Assembly: GCF_028200735.1 (NCBI RefSeq)
Contig: NZ_JAQKPV010000001.1
Location: 558,001-622,000, forward strand
DNA length: 64,000 nucleotides
Direction of reading: 5' to 3'
Source: Streptomyces sp. ACA25
GTDB lineage: Bacteria > Actinomycetota > Actinomycetes > Streptomycetales > Streptomycetaceae
Shown here one piece after another: positions 16,540-24,834 of this stretch (positions within the stretch are counted from its first letter, which is position 1; each line of letters opens with the position of its first letter). The notes under the pieces were generated by a model that saw nothing but the letters and a program-made list of their open reading frames with translations, had not been told where the DNA came from and made no database searches. The position numbers and the translations under genes are program-made.

Positions 16540-16587
16540 CGCTAGGACTAGCGGCCCCCTCCGCTAGAACTAGCGCCCCCGCTAGCG
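16540..16587. repeat. CTAG-centred palindromes downstream of tra
   Basis: Three related inverted repeats in 48 bp: CGCTAGGACTAGCG (16540-16553), CGCTAGAACTAGCG (16562-16575) and the half-length CGCTAGCG (16580-16587). They sit 10 bp after the tra stop and before a strong terminator. Candidates are a transfer-locus (clt-like) binding site for the translocase or a regulator operator. Confidence 0.55.
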
Positions 16588-16595
16588 CCCCAACC

Positions 16596-16636
16596 GGGCG
16601 GTGGCCTGCGACCTAACTTCTAGCAGGCCACCGCCC
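16596..16636. terminator. 14-bp hairpin terminator after tra
   Basis: GGGCGGTGGCCTGC (16596-16609) pairs perfectly with GCAGGCCACCGCCC (16623-16636) around a 13-nt AT-richer loop. It fits the long GC stems without T-runs that are common in Streptomyces. Confidence 0.7.
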
Positions 16637-16678
16637 CCACACCCGGATTCTCGCCGGAAACCCACCCGGGAGGCACCC

Positions 16679-16942
16679 GTGCCCACCACCCTTGCCTGCC
16701 TCTTAGTCGTCACTCTCGGTTACATTCTGCTGTGTGTGGTCGCCCCGTTCCGCACCTGCCGGCTGTGCAATGGACTGGGCTTCGCCCTGCGCACCGACCG
16801 GCGCGGACGCCCCACACGCGGCCGGGCCTGCCGCCGCTGCCACGGCAACGGCCGACACCTGCGTACCGGCCGCCGCGCCTACGAACTGGCCGCCCGCATC
16901 CACCACCACGCCACCCCCCACATCAGGAAGGGCCCGCGATGA
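16679..16942 (+). CDS. Small membrane protein with CxxCxGxG zinc motif
   Basis: An 87-residue protein. An N-terminal hydrophobic helix (residues 4-22) is followed by two DnaJ-like zinc half-sites, CRLCNGLGF and CRRCHGNGR, spaced by about 20 residues. It has a basic tail. I chose the GTG at 16679, which has GGAGG 5-6 nt upstream; the frame extends to 16601 without a signal. Its stop overlaps the ATG of the next gene. Such proteins are common in AICEs of Streptomyces; the function is not known to me. Confidence 0.65.
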   Translation: MPTTLACLLVVTLGYILLCVVAPFRTCRLCNGLGFALRTDRRGRPTRGRACRRCHGNGRHLRTGRRAYELAARIHHHATPHIRKGPR

Positions 16943-17130
16943 CCGACCACCACATCACCCTCATGGCCGCAGGCGAACTCCGCGACGCCGTGGCCGCCCA
17001 CCGGGCCGGGGACACCGCCGCTGCCATCGCCGCGCTCATGAGCATTGACCCCGACTCCTGGGCCGCCATCGAACACCGCCTGGCCACCCTCGGCGGCACC
17101 CTCGCCGAACTGCTGCCCGACACCCACTGA
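16939..17130 (+). CDS. Small hypothetical AICE protein
   Basis: A 63-residue helical protein (HHITLMAAGELRDAVAAHR, IEHRLATLGGTLAELL). The ATG overlaps the stop of the zinc-motif gene by 4 bp, and it lies 93 bp before the prim-pol gene. No domain recognised. Confidence 0.55.
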   Translation: MTDHHITLMAAGELRDAVAAHRAGDTAAAIAALMSIDPDSWAAIEHRLATLGGTLAELLPDTH

Positions 17131-17223
17131 CCGCACCAAGCACGAGAGCGGCCCGCGTCTCGCCAAAGCCTCGGGCCGCCCTCACTCCCCGATCACCAAC
17201 AGATCCAAGGAGGTCTCTCCAGC

Positions 17224-18078
17224 ATGACTCATGAACTCCGTTCCGCGCTGCTGCCCGTGGCGCTGGAGCGCGCCACGCTCGGGCTGCCGGTCCTGCCCCT
17301 GCGCCGGGGCAAGGTCCCGTTCGGCAACTGCCCCTCGTGCGCGGACAACGCGTGCGGCGGTCGGCCGAACATGAAGGTTCCGGGCCCGTGCCGCTGTCCC
17401 CACCCCTGCCACGGGTGGGCCGCCGCGACCACCGACCCGGCCGTCCATTCCTCCCCGGCCTGGACGGCCGCATGGCACCGGGCGGTCGCCATCGCCTGCC
17501 ACCCCGGCGGCGCCGATCTGACCGTGGTGGATCTGGACGACGCGGAAGCCATCGCGTGGGCCCGTACCACCCTGCCCGCCACCCGGAGGGTGTCAACGAC
17601 GCGCGGGGAGCACTGGATTTACCGGGGCGCCATGGCCTCCCGCAACGCGGTGCGACCCGGTGTGGACATTAAGTCGACCATGGCCTATGCCCGCTGGCTC
17701 GGTCCCGGCACCGGCACCCTGACCGACTTGCCGCAGACCGTGCGCGCGCTGGCGCTGAAGAAGCCGTCCACGGCCCGGCCGGTGCCGCCTGCGCTCGCCA
17801 TGCCCGCACGGGCCGGGAGCGGGGTGTGTTGCCACCGCACGTCCACCTATCTGGAACGTGGCATCGCCATGGCCGAGCAGCGCATCACCGATGCCCGCAG
17901 CGCGATCCACACCACCGTGTACCGGACCTTCCTGGCCGTGCTGTCCACCCACGGGTGGTGCGGCTGCCTGACCGAGGCCCACGTCTCGCGGCTGTTCACC
18001 GCCGCGCAGGCCAGGGGTGAGAGCCCGCGGCACTGCACCGAGGCGTGGGTCAACGCCCGCAAGACGTTGGGACTGTGA
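17224..18078 (+). CDS. Bifunctional DNA primase/polymerase (prim-pol) replication protein
   Basis: A 284-residue protein with a prim-pol (AEP) core. The N-terminal part carries a Cys cluster (CPSCADNACGG, CRCPHPCHGW). The metal-binding motif VVDLDD is at about 100, then STTRGEHWIYRG and the GVDIKS strand with the third acidic residue near 145. Residues after 200 are a separate helical region. In AICEs prim-pol proteins act as replication initiators together with an adjacent ATPase, as here (gap 2 bp). GGAGG precedes the ATG. Probable role: replication of the excised circle. Confidence 0.8.
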   Translation: MTHELRSALLPVALERATLGLPVLPLRRGKVPFGNCPSCADNACGGRPNMKVPGPCRCPHPCHGWAAATTDPAVHSSPAWTAAWHRAVAIACHPGGADLTVVDLDDAEAIAWARTTLPATRRVSTTRGEHWIYRGAMASRNAVRPGVDIKSTMAYARWLGPGTGTLTDLPQTVRALALKKPSTARPVPPALAMPARAGSGVCCHRTSTYLERGIAMAEQRITDARSAIHTTVYRTFLAVLSTHGWCGCLTEAHVSRLFTAAQARGESPRHCTEAWVNARKTLGL

Positions 18079-18080
18079 TC

Positions 18081-19553
18081 ATGGCCGATGAGGAGAAGAC
18101 TCCGGCCCGCGAGATCATCACCGACTACGCGCAAGCCAACTTCCGTTACTTCCGCACCGCCGACGGCACCGTGTACGCCCAGCGCAACGGCCATCCTGTG
18201 GCCCGCCCGATCCGCTCCCAGGGCACCACCGGCAGCCACCGTCAGGAACTCATGGTCGGCCTGTTCCGCGACGGCATCGGCGTGTTCAACGGCGCTGCCC
18301 TGAAGGAGGCACTGGATTTGATCGAAGCCCTTGCGTTGACCGAGGACGTCCAGCCGGTCCACATCCGCGTCGCCCCCGGCCACGATGGGGCCACCTGGCT
18401 GGACTTGGGGCGGGCGGATGGGCTGTCCGTGCGCATCCACCCCACCGGCTGGGACATCGCCGTCCCCGACCCCCGCGAGGTGTGCTGGCGGCGCACCCAG
18501 CTCACCGGGGAGCTGCCCCTTCCGGCCAAGGACAGCGACGGCAAGGGCATTGACGCTCTGCTGCGGCTGTGCAACTTCGCCACCGCCGAGACCGAGTGCC
18601 TGGCTTTGGCCTGGCTCATCGGCTGCCTGGGACCCTCGGTCCCGGTCCCGGCGCCGTTCCTCACCGGGCCGCAGGGCGCGGGCAAGTCCACCGGTGGGCG
18701 GATGCTCGTGCGGGTTATCGAGGGCATGAGCGGGGACCTGCGTCGAGCCCCGAAGGATGAAGAGAACTTGATCGCAGCGGTGGCGGCCGGATGGGTCACC
18801 GCCCTGGACAACCTCTCCCACATGACCCCGGATCTGTCGGATGCGCTGTGCTGCATCGTCACCGGTGCCGAGAACGTCAAGCGCGCCTTGTTCACCGACG
18901 GGGACGTGTTCCGCGCCCGCTACCGCCGGCCCCTGCTGCTGACCGGCATCGACGTGGGCATCATCCGGCCCGACCTGGCCGAACGGCTCCTACCGTTGCG
19001 CCTGGAACGGCCCCGGATCCGGCGCACCGAGGCCGAACTGTGGACGGAATACGCCGAGGTGCTGCCCGTCATCCTTGGATCCCTGCTGGATCTCACGGTG
19101 ACGGTTCGCGCGGCGGAGGCCGAGACCCCCACCGATCTGCGGATGGCGGACTTCGCGCACCTGTGCGCGCAGATCGACACGGCCACCGGACTCGGGGCGC
19201 TGGCCGCATACCGGGCCAGTCTGGACGACCTCAACGACGATGTGATCGAAGGCGACCTGCTCGCCCAGACCGTCCTTCGGCACGCGGCGGACATGGAACC
19301 GGGCGCGGCGCAGCGGATGACCTCCACGGAGTGGCTGCACTGCCTCACCCGCCTCTACACCGGCGAGGACTTCCGTCCCCTGCCCAAGGGCTGGCCGACC
19401 ACCGGGAAAGTCCTCTCCGATCGCCTCAAGCGGCTGCAACCGACCCTGGCCGCCCGAGGCGTTCTCATCGACTCGGGCCGCACCAGGGAAGGCCGCTACC
19501 TGGAGATGACCCGCTCCCCGGCCACGCCTCCGCACGAGCAACAGGTGCTCTGA
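18081..19553 (+). CDS. Replication-associated ATPase/helicase-like protein
   Basis: A 490-residue protein with Walker A GPQGAGKST at about 195 and a Walker B-like VTALDNLSH near 240. Further downstream are TGIDVGIIRPDLAERLLPLRLE, which in related proteins is the sensor/arginine region (given here for residues 293-314 in part), and a C-terminal helical domain. It starts at the ATG 2 bp after the prim-pol stop, so the two form a replication module, probably primase-polymerase plus helicase. A 14-bp hairpin terminator and an iteron-like array follow. Confidence 0.75.
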   Translation: MADEEKTPAREIITDYAQANFRYFRTADGTVYAQRNGHPVARPIRSQGTTGSHRQELMVGLFRDGIGVFNGAALKEALDLIEALALTEDVQPVHIRVAPGHDGATWLDLGRADGLSVRIHPTGWDIAVPDPREVCWRRTQLTGELPLPAKDSDGKGIDALLRLCNFATAETECLALAWLIGCLGPSVPVPAPFLTGPQGAGKSTGGRMLVRVIEGMSGDLRRAPKDEENLIAAVAAGWVTALDNLSHMTPDLSDALCCIVTGAENVKRALFTDGDVFRARYRRPLLLTGIDVGIIRPDLAERLLPLRLERPRIRRTEAELWTEYAEVLPVILGSLLDLTVTVRAAEAETPTDLRMADFAHLCAQIDTATGLGALAAYRASLDDLNDDVIEGDLLAQTVLRHAADMEPGAAQRMTSTEWLHCLTRLYTGEDFRPLPKGWPTTGKVLSDRLKRLQPTLAARGVLIDSGRTREGRYLEMTRSPATPPHEQQVL

Positions 19554-19570
19554 CCGCCGCTGACCGTACG

Positions 19571-19608
19571 AGCAAGAGGAGCACCAGGCGACGCGTGCTC
19601 CTCTTGCT
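19571..19608. terminator. Terminator after the replication genes
   Basis: AGCAAGAGGAGCAC pairs perfectly with GTGCTCCTCTTGCT across a 10-nt loop, 17 bp after the ATPase stop codon. Confidence 0.75.
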
Positions 19609-19722
19609 GTTCGGCGGAACCGCCGCCCGTGATGGACGTGCCGCGAAGCGGCTCCTTCTTTACGCCTGAGCGCGCACCCACCTCCACGGACACCCCTCCC
19701 TTTTTCCCAAGTAGGGGAACCC

Positions 19723-19930
19723 TGCGTCACCTGCGTCACGCAGGCCGAGGAACCGCCGGGTGACCTGCGCGGACGGACGTGACGCAGACGGCTGCCCTCT
19801 GCGTCACGCCGCGTCACCCGCGTCACCGGTGACGGACAACCCGCGTCACCGGTGACGCACCCCCAACGCCCTGCGTCACCCCAAACGAGCAGGTCGGACA
19901 ACGCGGATGACGGAGGTGACGCGGTGACGC
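19723..19930. repeat. Iteron-like GCGTCAC array, candidate replication origin
   Basis: In 208 bp there are 11 exact copies of GCGTCAC or its complement GTGACGC: direct at 19724, 19733, 19801, 19811, 19820, 19843 and 19873; inverted at 19779, 19852, 19916 and 19924. One pair forms the 16-bp palindrome GCGTCACCGGTGACGC (19843-19858). The array is non-coding, lies between the replication genes and the excisionase, and resembles the iterons bound by plasmid initiators. Regulation of the excisionase gene is an alternative role. Confidence 0.7.
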
Positions 19931-20004
19931 AGAAATCCCCGCCTCGGACACCCACCAACTCCCGCCACTACTACCGACGGACAGTTCCCTGAGGAGACCG
20001 TTCG

Positions 20005-20238
20005 ATGAGTATCGCCACCGTGGACACCACGTCACTCGCTGAGATCGGCGACCCGGCCCCTGTTCTCCTGACCGTCGAAGAGGCCGCTCGCTGCCTCCGC
20101 ATCGGCCGCACGACCTGCTACGCCCTCATCCGCACCGGAGAACTGGAGTCCCTGACCATCGGCGGACTCCGGCGCGTCCCCGCCGACGCACCGGCCGCCT
20201 ATCTCGCCCGTCGACGCGCCGAGCAGCGCGCCGCCTGA
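20005..20238 (+). CDS. xis: Excisionase (MerR-like helix-turn-helix)
   Basis: A 77-residue basic DNA-binding protein. LLTVEEAARCLRIGRTTCYALIRTGEL (residues about 21-47; quoted only by its ends LLTVEEAARCL and YALIRTGEL) is the helix-turn-helix and GGLRRVPADAPAAYLARR the wing region. Proteins of this type precede the integrase in AICEs and direct excision. GAGGAGA lies upstream of the ATG. It is 80 bp from the integrase, with a hairpin between them. Confidence 0.85.
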   Translation: MSIATVDTTSLAEIGDPAPVLLTVEEAARCLRIGRTTCYALIRTGELESLTIGGLRRVPADAPAAYLARRRAEQRAA

Positions 20239-20247
20239 TCCCACCTT

Positions 20248-20282
20248 CCGGAGCGCCGCCCGAATGTCGGGCGGCGCTCCGG
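20248..20282. terminator. 16-bp hairpin between xis and int
   Basis: CCGGAGCGCCGCCCGA and TCGGGCGGCGCTCCGG form a perfect 16-bp stem with a 3-nt loop. It should reduce read-through from xis into int, or shape the relative amounts of the two proteins. Confidence 0.65.
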
Positions 20283-20318
20283 GCTTGTCCGACCTTGCAC
20301 CGACCGGAGGATCTGCCA

Positions 20319-21599
20319 ATGGCAGAGGAGAAGAAGCGCACTCGCCGTGCCAACGGCGAATCGGCCATCTACCTGGGGAAGGACGGACGTTGGCACGCCC
20401 GTGTGCCCATGGGCTGCAAGGACGACGGAACGCCGTACCGCCGACACCTGACCCGCCCTACGCGCAAAGAGCTGGTGGAGGAAGTCCGGCGTCTGGAGAA
20501 GCAGCGCGACGAAGGGTCCGCGCGTCAGCCCGGGAAGCCGTGGACGGTGGCGAAGCGGCTTGAGCATTGGGTCGAGAACATCGCCAAGCCCGTCGTCAGT
20601 GAGAACACGTACGCCGGATACGAGGTGGCGGTGCGGGTGCACCTGGTGCCGGGCATCGGTCGGCACCGAATCGATCGCCTGGAGCCCGAGCACCTGGAAA
20701 GCCTGTATCGCCGGATGCAGAGCGCCGGCAGCAAGGCGGGTACCGCTCACCAGGTCCACCGGACGGCCCGTACGGCTCTCGGTGAAGCGGTGCGACGCGG
20801 TCACGCGGCGAAGAACGCTGCCGCCCTGGCGAAGCCTCCCCGGATGGAAGAGGACGAGACGGAGGTGGAGCCCTACTCGGTCGACGAGGTACAGAGCCTC
20901 TTGCTCGAAGTGAACAAGCGCCGGAACAGTGCCCGCTGGATGCTTGCTCTGGCACTCGGGTTGCGGCAAGGAGAGACGCTCGGACTGCGGTGGTCCGATG
21001 TCGACTTGGACAACGAGTACCTGAAGCTGCGCCGGAATCGGTTGCGGCCGAAGTACGAGCATGGGTGTGGCGAGGCCGCGCACTGCGGGCGGAAGGCCGG
21101 TTACTGCCCGAGCCGGGTGCAGGTGCGACGCGAGACGAAGAACACGAAGTCACGGGCGGGGCGTCGCGCCGTGCCGCTGCCTGGTCCGCTGGTCGTGATG
21201 CTCCGGTCCCACATGGAGACGCAGGCCCGGGAGCGCGCTGCGGCCGGGAACCTGTGGACCGAGTCCGCTTACGTGTTCACCAAGCCGTTGGGCGGGCCGC
21301 TCAGCCCGAACACGGACTACCACGACTGGAAGCGTCTGCTGGGGGACGCCGGTGTCCGGGACGGCCGTCTCCACGACGCCCGACACACCGCCGGCACGGT
21401 GCTGATGCTGCTCGGTGTGCCGGATCGCGTCATAGACCAGATCATGGGTTGGGAGCCGGGCGGAGCGGCACGGATGCGTGCGCGGTACCTGCACGTGACC
21501 GATCCCATGCTCAAGGAAGCGGCCCGGAAGATCGAGCGCGCCATCTGGGGAGCGCCCGAAAACCTCGCTGTGGACAAAGACCAGGACAACGAGGCGTAG
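20319..21599 (+). CDS. int: Tyrosine recombinase (AICE integrase)
   Basis: A 426-residue site-specific recombinase. The N-terminal arm-binding domain is followed by a SAM-like core-binding domain (about 80-170) and the catalytic domain with Arg in LGLRQGE (about 214), HDARHTAG (about 351-355) and the nucleophile in RYLHVTD (about 389). A Cys-rich insertion (CGEAAHCG, GYCPSR) is seen in many actinomycete members. I chose the ATG at 20319, with GGAGG 8 nt upstream. The stop is 5 bp before the right 113-bp repeat, which contains the tRNA-Ser target, so it is the element's own integrase. Confidence 0.95.
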   Translation: MAEEKKRTRRANGESAIYLGKDGRWHARVPMGCKDDGTPYRRHLTRPTRKELVEEVRRLEKQRDEGSARQPGKPWTVAKRLEHWVENIAKPVVSENTYAGYEVAVRVHLVPGIGRHRIDRLEPEHLESLYRRMQSAGSKAGTAHQVHRTARTALGEAVRRGHAAKNAAALAKPPRMEEDETEVEPYSVDEVQSLLLEVNKRRNSARWMLALALGLRQGETLGLRWSDVDLDNEYLKLRRNRLRPKYEHGCGEAAHCGRKAGYCPSRVQVRRETKNTKSRAGRRAVPLPGPLVVMLRSHMETQARERAAAGNLWTESAYVFTKPLGGPLSPNTDYHDWKRLLGDAGVRDGRLHDARHTAGTVLMLLGVPDRVIDQIMGWEPGGAARMRARYLHVTDPMLKEAARKIERAIWGAPENLAVDKDQDNEA

Positions 21600-21608
21600 G
21601 GACAACGA
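21584..21608 (+). promoter_or_regulatory. Putative right integrase arm-type sites
   Basis: GGACAACGA occurs at 21584-21592 and 21600-21608, and GGACAAAGA at 21572-21580 with the same 12-bp step seen at the left end. The copies overlap the last codons of the integrase gene, so they also have a coding explanation (repeated DN/DKD residues). The match with non-coding copies at 3435-3455 favours a binding function. Confidence 0.5.
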
Positions 21609-21717
21609 CGTAGGGCCCCACCGCTGAGCGGTGGGGCCCTACGTGACAGCCCGGTGAGGCTGGGCGGAGGATACGAGATTCGAACTCGTGAGGGGTTGCC
21701 CCCAACACGCTTTCCAA
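21605..21717. repeat. attR: 113-bp direct repeat inside intact tRNA-Ser
   Basis: Exact copy of 3224-3336. It covers a hairpin (21608-21644) and the 3' 53 nt of tRNA-Ser. The 5' part of the tRNA (21718-21749) is chromosomal, so integration replaces the tRNA 3' end with the element's copy. Confidence 0.92.
21608..21644. terminator. Perfect hairpin after int and tRNA-Ser
   Basis: Identical to 3227-3263. It lies between the convergent int (plus) and tRNA-Ser (minus), so it can serve both transcripts. Confidence 0.75.
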
Positions 21718-21749
21718 GCGTGCGCCCTAGGCCACTAGGCGAATCCTCC
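21665..21749 (-). tRNA. tRNA-Ser(GGA)
   Basis: 85 nt on the minus strand. The acceptor GGAGGAT pairs with ATCCTCC, the anticodon stem CACGC/GCGTG encloses TTGGAAA (anticodon GGA), there is a long variable arm (TTGGGGGCAACCCCTC), and the T arm contains GTTCGAATC. CCA is not encoded. It is the integration site of the AICE. Confidence 0.95.
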
Positions 21750-21849
21750 GAGAGAGACAATACAAGACGTGGGGGAGTGCTAGCGAACCAGCTCCCGGGG
21801 GGCCGAGGGGTGTCCCGATGCGGCCGGTCGATCGGGTAGGCTTTGCGCA

Positions 21850-21935
21850 GCCCCTCACGCGGCGCTATCTGACTGAACTCCCCCAGGGCCGGAAGGCAGC
21901 AAGGGTAGGTTGGCTCTGGCGGGTGCGTGGGGGGC
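21850..21935 (+). ncRNA. ffs: Signal recognition particle RNA (small bacterial type)
   Basis: The conserved domain IV core GGCCGGAAGGCAGCAAGGGTA is visible at about 21886-21907. The outer strands GCCCCTCACGC (from 21850) and GCGTGGGGGGC (to 21935) pair to close the hairpin. It lies between tRNA-Ser and dnaX, a place it often holds in Streptomyces. Binds Ffh for membrane protein targeting. Exact ends are estimates from the pairing. Confidence 0.9.
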
Positions 21936-22059
21936 GTTGACGTTCCCGGACCCCGCCCGGCCGGGCGCCCCGAGCGCCCGCCGCACCTGATCTTCTCCCG
22001 CCGGTGCCCGGTGGCTGCTTCGTCGACCGATGTCGGAGCGGGCCGTTATCGTCGGTGTC

Positions 22060-24246
22060 GTGTCATCCCTCGCGCTGTACCGCCGCTATCGTCCCGAGAC
22101 CTTCGCCGAGGTCATCGGGCAGGAGCATGTCACTGACCCGTTGCAGCAGGCCCTGCGCAACAACCGGGTCAACCACGCGTACCTGTTCAGCGGTCCGCGC
22201 GGCTGCGGCAAGACGACCAGCGCCCGCATCCTCGCCCGCTGCCTGAACTGCGAGCAGGGCCCCACGCCCACCCCTTGCGGGGAGTGCCAGTCCTGCCGTG
22301 ACCTGGCGCGGAACGGCCCCGGGTCCATCGATGTGATTGAGATCGACGCCGCCTCGCACGGAGGTGTGGACGACGCGAGGGACCTGCGGGAGAAGGCCTT
22401 CTTCGGGCCCGCCTCCAGCCGGTACAAGATCTACATCATCGACGAGGCGCACATGGTCACCCCGGCGGGGTTCAACGCCCTGCTGAAGGTCGTCGAGGAG
22501 CCACCGGAGCACCTGAAGTTCATCTTCGCGACGACCGAGCCCGAGAAGGTCATCGGAACCATCCGGTCCCGCACCCACCACTATCCCTTCCGGCTGGTGC
22601 CCCCGGGGACGCTGCGTGACTACCTCGCGGAGGTCTGCGGGCGGGAGGACACCGTGGTGGACGACGCGGTGCTCCCGCTGGTCGTCCGGGCCGGCGCCGG
22701 ATCCGTCCGGGACTCCATGTCCGTGATGGACCAGCTGCTCTCCGGAGCGGGCGAGGGCGGCGTCACCTACCCCATGGCCACCGCGCTGCTGGGGTACACC
22801 GACGGTGCCCTGCTCGACTCGGTGGTGGACGCGCTTGCCTCGGGCGACGGCGGCGCGGCCTTCGAGGTGGTCGACCGTGTCATCGAGGGCGGCCACGATC
22901 CGCGCCGGTTCGTGGCGGACCTGCTGGAGCGGCTGCGTGACCTGGTGATCCTCGCCGCTGTGCCGGACGCGGCGGACAAAGGGCTGATCGATGCACCGAC
23001 CGACGTACTGGAGCGGATGAGCGCACAGGCCTCGGTCCTCGGGCCCGCCGAGCTCAGCCGGGCCGCGGACCTGGTCAACACGGGCCTGACCGAGATGCGG
23101 GGGGCCACCTCGCCCCGGCTGCAGCTGGAGCTGATCTGCGCCCGGGTGCTGCTGCCCGCCGCCTACGGTGACGAACGCTCCCTGCAGAGCAGGCTGGACC
23201 GGCTGGAGCGCGGCCTGCAGTCCGGCGGCCTGCGGTCGGCCGCGCCGCAGCCCGCCGTGTCCGATCCGGGTGCCGCGCCGCCGCAGCCGGGAGCCCCGGC
23301 GGCGCCGCCTGCTCCCCCCGTCACCGCTCTCCCCGCCGCACCCCCTCACCCCCCGGCTCCCGCCCCGCAGCCGGTCACGGCTCAGCAGGCGCCCGCCCCG
23401 CAGGCCCCGGCCGCGCCCTCCGCCCCGCCCGCAGCGGCGGGGCCGCAGCCCGGCGCGTGGCCTTCCGCGGCCCGCCCGCCCGCCGGTGGGCCCGCCCCCG
23501 GTGCTGCCGCAGCCGGGAGTGACGGCCCACCTGCCGGTCCGGCCTCCCGCCCCGGCGCCTGGCCCTCGACGGCCCTGCCCGGCGCGCCGGGCAGGCCACC
23601 GCCGCCGTCACCACCGCCGGCCGGCCGGCCGGCGGCCCCGGCTCCCGCGCCTGGCCGGGCCCCGGCCTCCGTCGGCGGTGACGCGCACGGCGTGCTCGCG
23701 GTCTGGGACCAGGTGCTGGAGGCCGTCAAGAAGCGGCGCCGGTTCAGCTGGATTCTGCTCAGCCAGAACGCCCGGGTCCTCGGCCTCGACGGGAACGCCC
23801 TGCGGCTGGGCTTCGCCACCGCAGGAGCCCGGGACAGCTTCGCCAGCAGTGGCAGTGAGGACGTGCTTCGGCAGACGCTCGGCGAGATGTTCGGCGGACA
23901 GTGGATGATCGAGGGGGTCGTCGACGGTGGAGACGCCGCCGCCGGCTCGCCGAGGCCGTCCACCGCGCCGCAGCCGGCTCCGCCCACCGCGCAGCCCGCT
24001 CAGCAGGGGCAGTCCCCTCAGGCCCCGCAGTGGCAGAGCGCTCCCGCGCCGCCGAGGAACCCGGCGGGCCGCACCGCCGGGGCGGAGCCCTCCCCGCGGG
24101 CGCCGGGCCCACCTCCGCCGGTCGCGGCGGAGGACGACATCCCGGCCGACGACGATGCCGATCTCGACGAGCGGGCGCTGTCCGGTCCGGAGCTCCTCGT
24201 GGAGGGCCTGGGCGCGACGGTCATCGAGCAGATCGACCACGGCTGA
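22060..24246 (+). CDS. dnaX: DNA polymerase III subunits gamma and tau
   Basis: A 728-residue clamp-loader ATPase. The N-terminus SLALYRRYRPETFAEVIGQ is typical; Walker A is GPRGCGKTT (about 45), a zinc site is formed by CLNC...CGECQSC, and Walker B is IIDEAHM. Domain III ends near 390. A long proline/alanine-rich linker (about 400-545) leads to the tau part (HGVLAVWDQVLEAVKKRRRF) and a second low-complexity tail. I chose the GTG at 22060, because the family begins with this SSLALYRRYRP sequence; an in-frame ATG is at 22030. I see no clear frameshift signal for separate gamma production. Confidence 0.95.
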   Translation: MSSLALYRRYRPETFAEVIGQEHVTDPLQQALRNNRVNHAYLFSGPRGCGKTTSARILARCLNCEQGPTPTPCGECQSCRDLARNGPGSIDVIEIDAASHGGVDDARDLREKAFFGPASSRYKIYIIDEAHMVTPAGFNALLKVVEEPPEHLKFIFATTEPEKVIGTIRSRTHHYPFRLVPPGTLRDYLAEVCGREDTVVDDAVLPLVVRAGAGSVRDSMSVMDQLLSGAGEGGVTYPMATALLGYTDGALLDSVVDALASGDGGAAFEVVDRVIEGGHDPRRFVADLLERLRDLVILAAVPDAADKGLIDAPTDVLERMSAQASVLGPAELSRAADLVNTGLTEMRGATSPRLQLELICARVLLPAAYGDERSLQSRLDRLERGLQSGGLRSAAPQPAVSDPGAAPPQPGAPAAPPAPPVTALPAAPPHPPAPAPQPVTAQQAPAPQAPAAPSAPPAAAGPQPGAWPSAARPPAGGPAPGAAAAGSDGPPAGPASRPGAWPSTALPGAPGRPPPPSPPPAGRPAAPAPAPGRAPASVGGDAHGVLAVWDQVLEAVKKRRRFSWILLSQNARVLGLDGNALRLGFATAGARDSFASSGSEDVLRQTLGEMFGGQWMIEGVVDGGDAAAGSPRPSTAPQPAPPTAQPAQQGQSPQAPQWQSAPAPPRNPAGRTAGAEPSPRAPGPPPPVAAEDDIPADDDADLDERALSGPELLVEGLGATVIEQIDHG

Positions 24247-24413
24247 GCCGCGACCGGGCGCGGTGTCCGACCGGGACGGCCGGCCGGGCCGGTCGGCGGG
24301 AGGCTGCTGCCGGGCCACTGTTCACCGGAATCGTCCGGCCTTCGCCTCTCCTGGGCGGGAAAGACCCCGTAGGCTCATGAAGGTACGCACATCGTCGACG
24401 CCCAGGAGTGCAC

Positions 24414-24752
24414 GTGTTTCCCGGTGGTGGGGCAGACATGCAGCAGCTGCTGCAGCAGGCCCAGAAGATGCAGCAGGATCTGGCCGCGGCCCAGGAGGAG
24501 CTCGCGCAGGAGTCGGTGCAGGGTTCCGCCGGCGGTGGCCTGGTCACGGCGACCGTCACCGGCGCCGGTGAGCTGCAGGGCCTGGTCATCGATCCGAAGG
24601 CGGTGGATCCGGAGGACACCGAGACCCTGGCGGACCTGGTCGTCGCGGCCATCCGTGACGCGAACAACGCCGCACAGGATCTCGCGCAGGAGAAGCTCGG
24701 TCCGCTCGCCGAAGGGCTGGGCGGGGGCGGTATGCCCGGGCTACCGTTCTGA
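24414..24752 (+). CDS. YbaB/EbfC family nucleoid-associated protein
   Basis: A 112-residue protein: [19 protein letters not shown] near the start, [15 protein letters not shown] and [15 protein letters not shown], the complete YbaB/EbfC fold, with a glycine-rich tail. It is a dimeric DNA-binding protein. The GTG at 24414 has AGGAG 5 nt upstream; a GTG two codons earlier is less well placed. Sits between dnaX and recR, the classical order. Confidence 0.92.
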   Translation: MFPGGGADMQQLLQQAQKMQQDLAAAQEELAQESVQGSAGGGLVTATVTGAGELQGLVIDPKAVDPEDTETLADLVVAAIRDANNAAQDLAQEKLGPLAEGLGGGGMPGLPF

Positions 24753-24834
24753 GCGGTGCGCCGGGGCGGTCCGCAGGCAGCGGAGCGCACGGATAACTAC
24801 CCTTGAATCAAGGTAAAGACACGGAAGGCACCTC

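Larger units (their letters stand above)
3224..21717. mobile_element. AICE (integrative conjugative element) in tRNA-Ser(GGA)
   Basis: The two ends are identical 113-bp repeats, and the repeat offset gives an element length of 18,381 bp. The interior has the full AICE gene set: integrase and excisionase at the right, a prim-pol/ATPase replication pair, an FtsK-like translocase for double-stranded DNA transfer, Spd-type small proteins, and a GntR repressor. A five-gene cassette of visibly lower GC is carried between the left repeat and the repressor block. Known AICEs integrate into tRNA 3' ends, replicate autonomously after excision and transfer by a TraB/FtsK pump. All expected modules look intact here, so the element may be active. 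I infer activity; I cannot see it. Confidence 0.9.

Noticed and set aside
22063..23349. 428-codon frame opposite dnaX
   Set aside because: dnaX motifs are unmistakable on the plus strand; the antisense frame has none.
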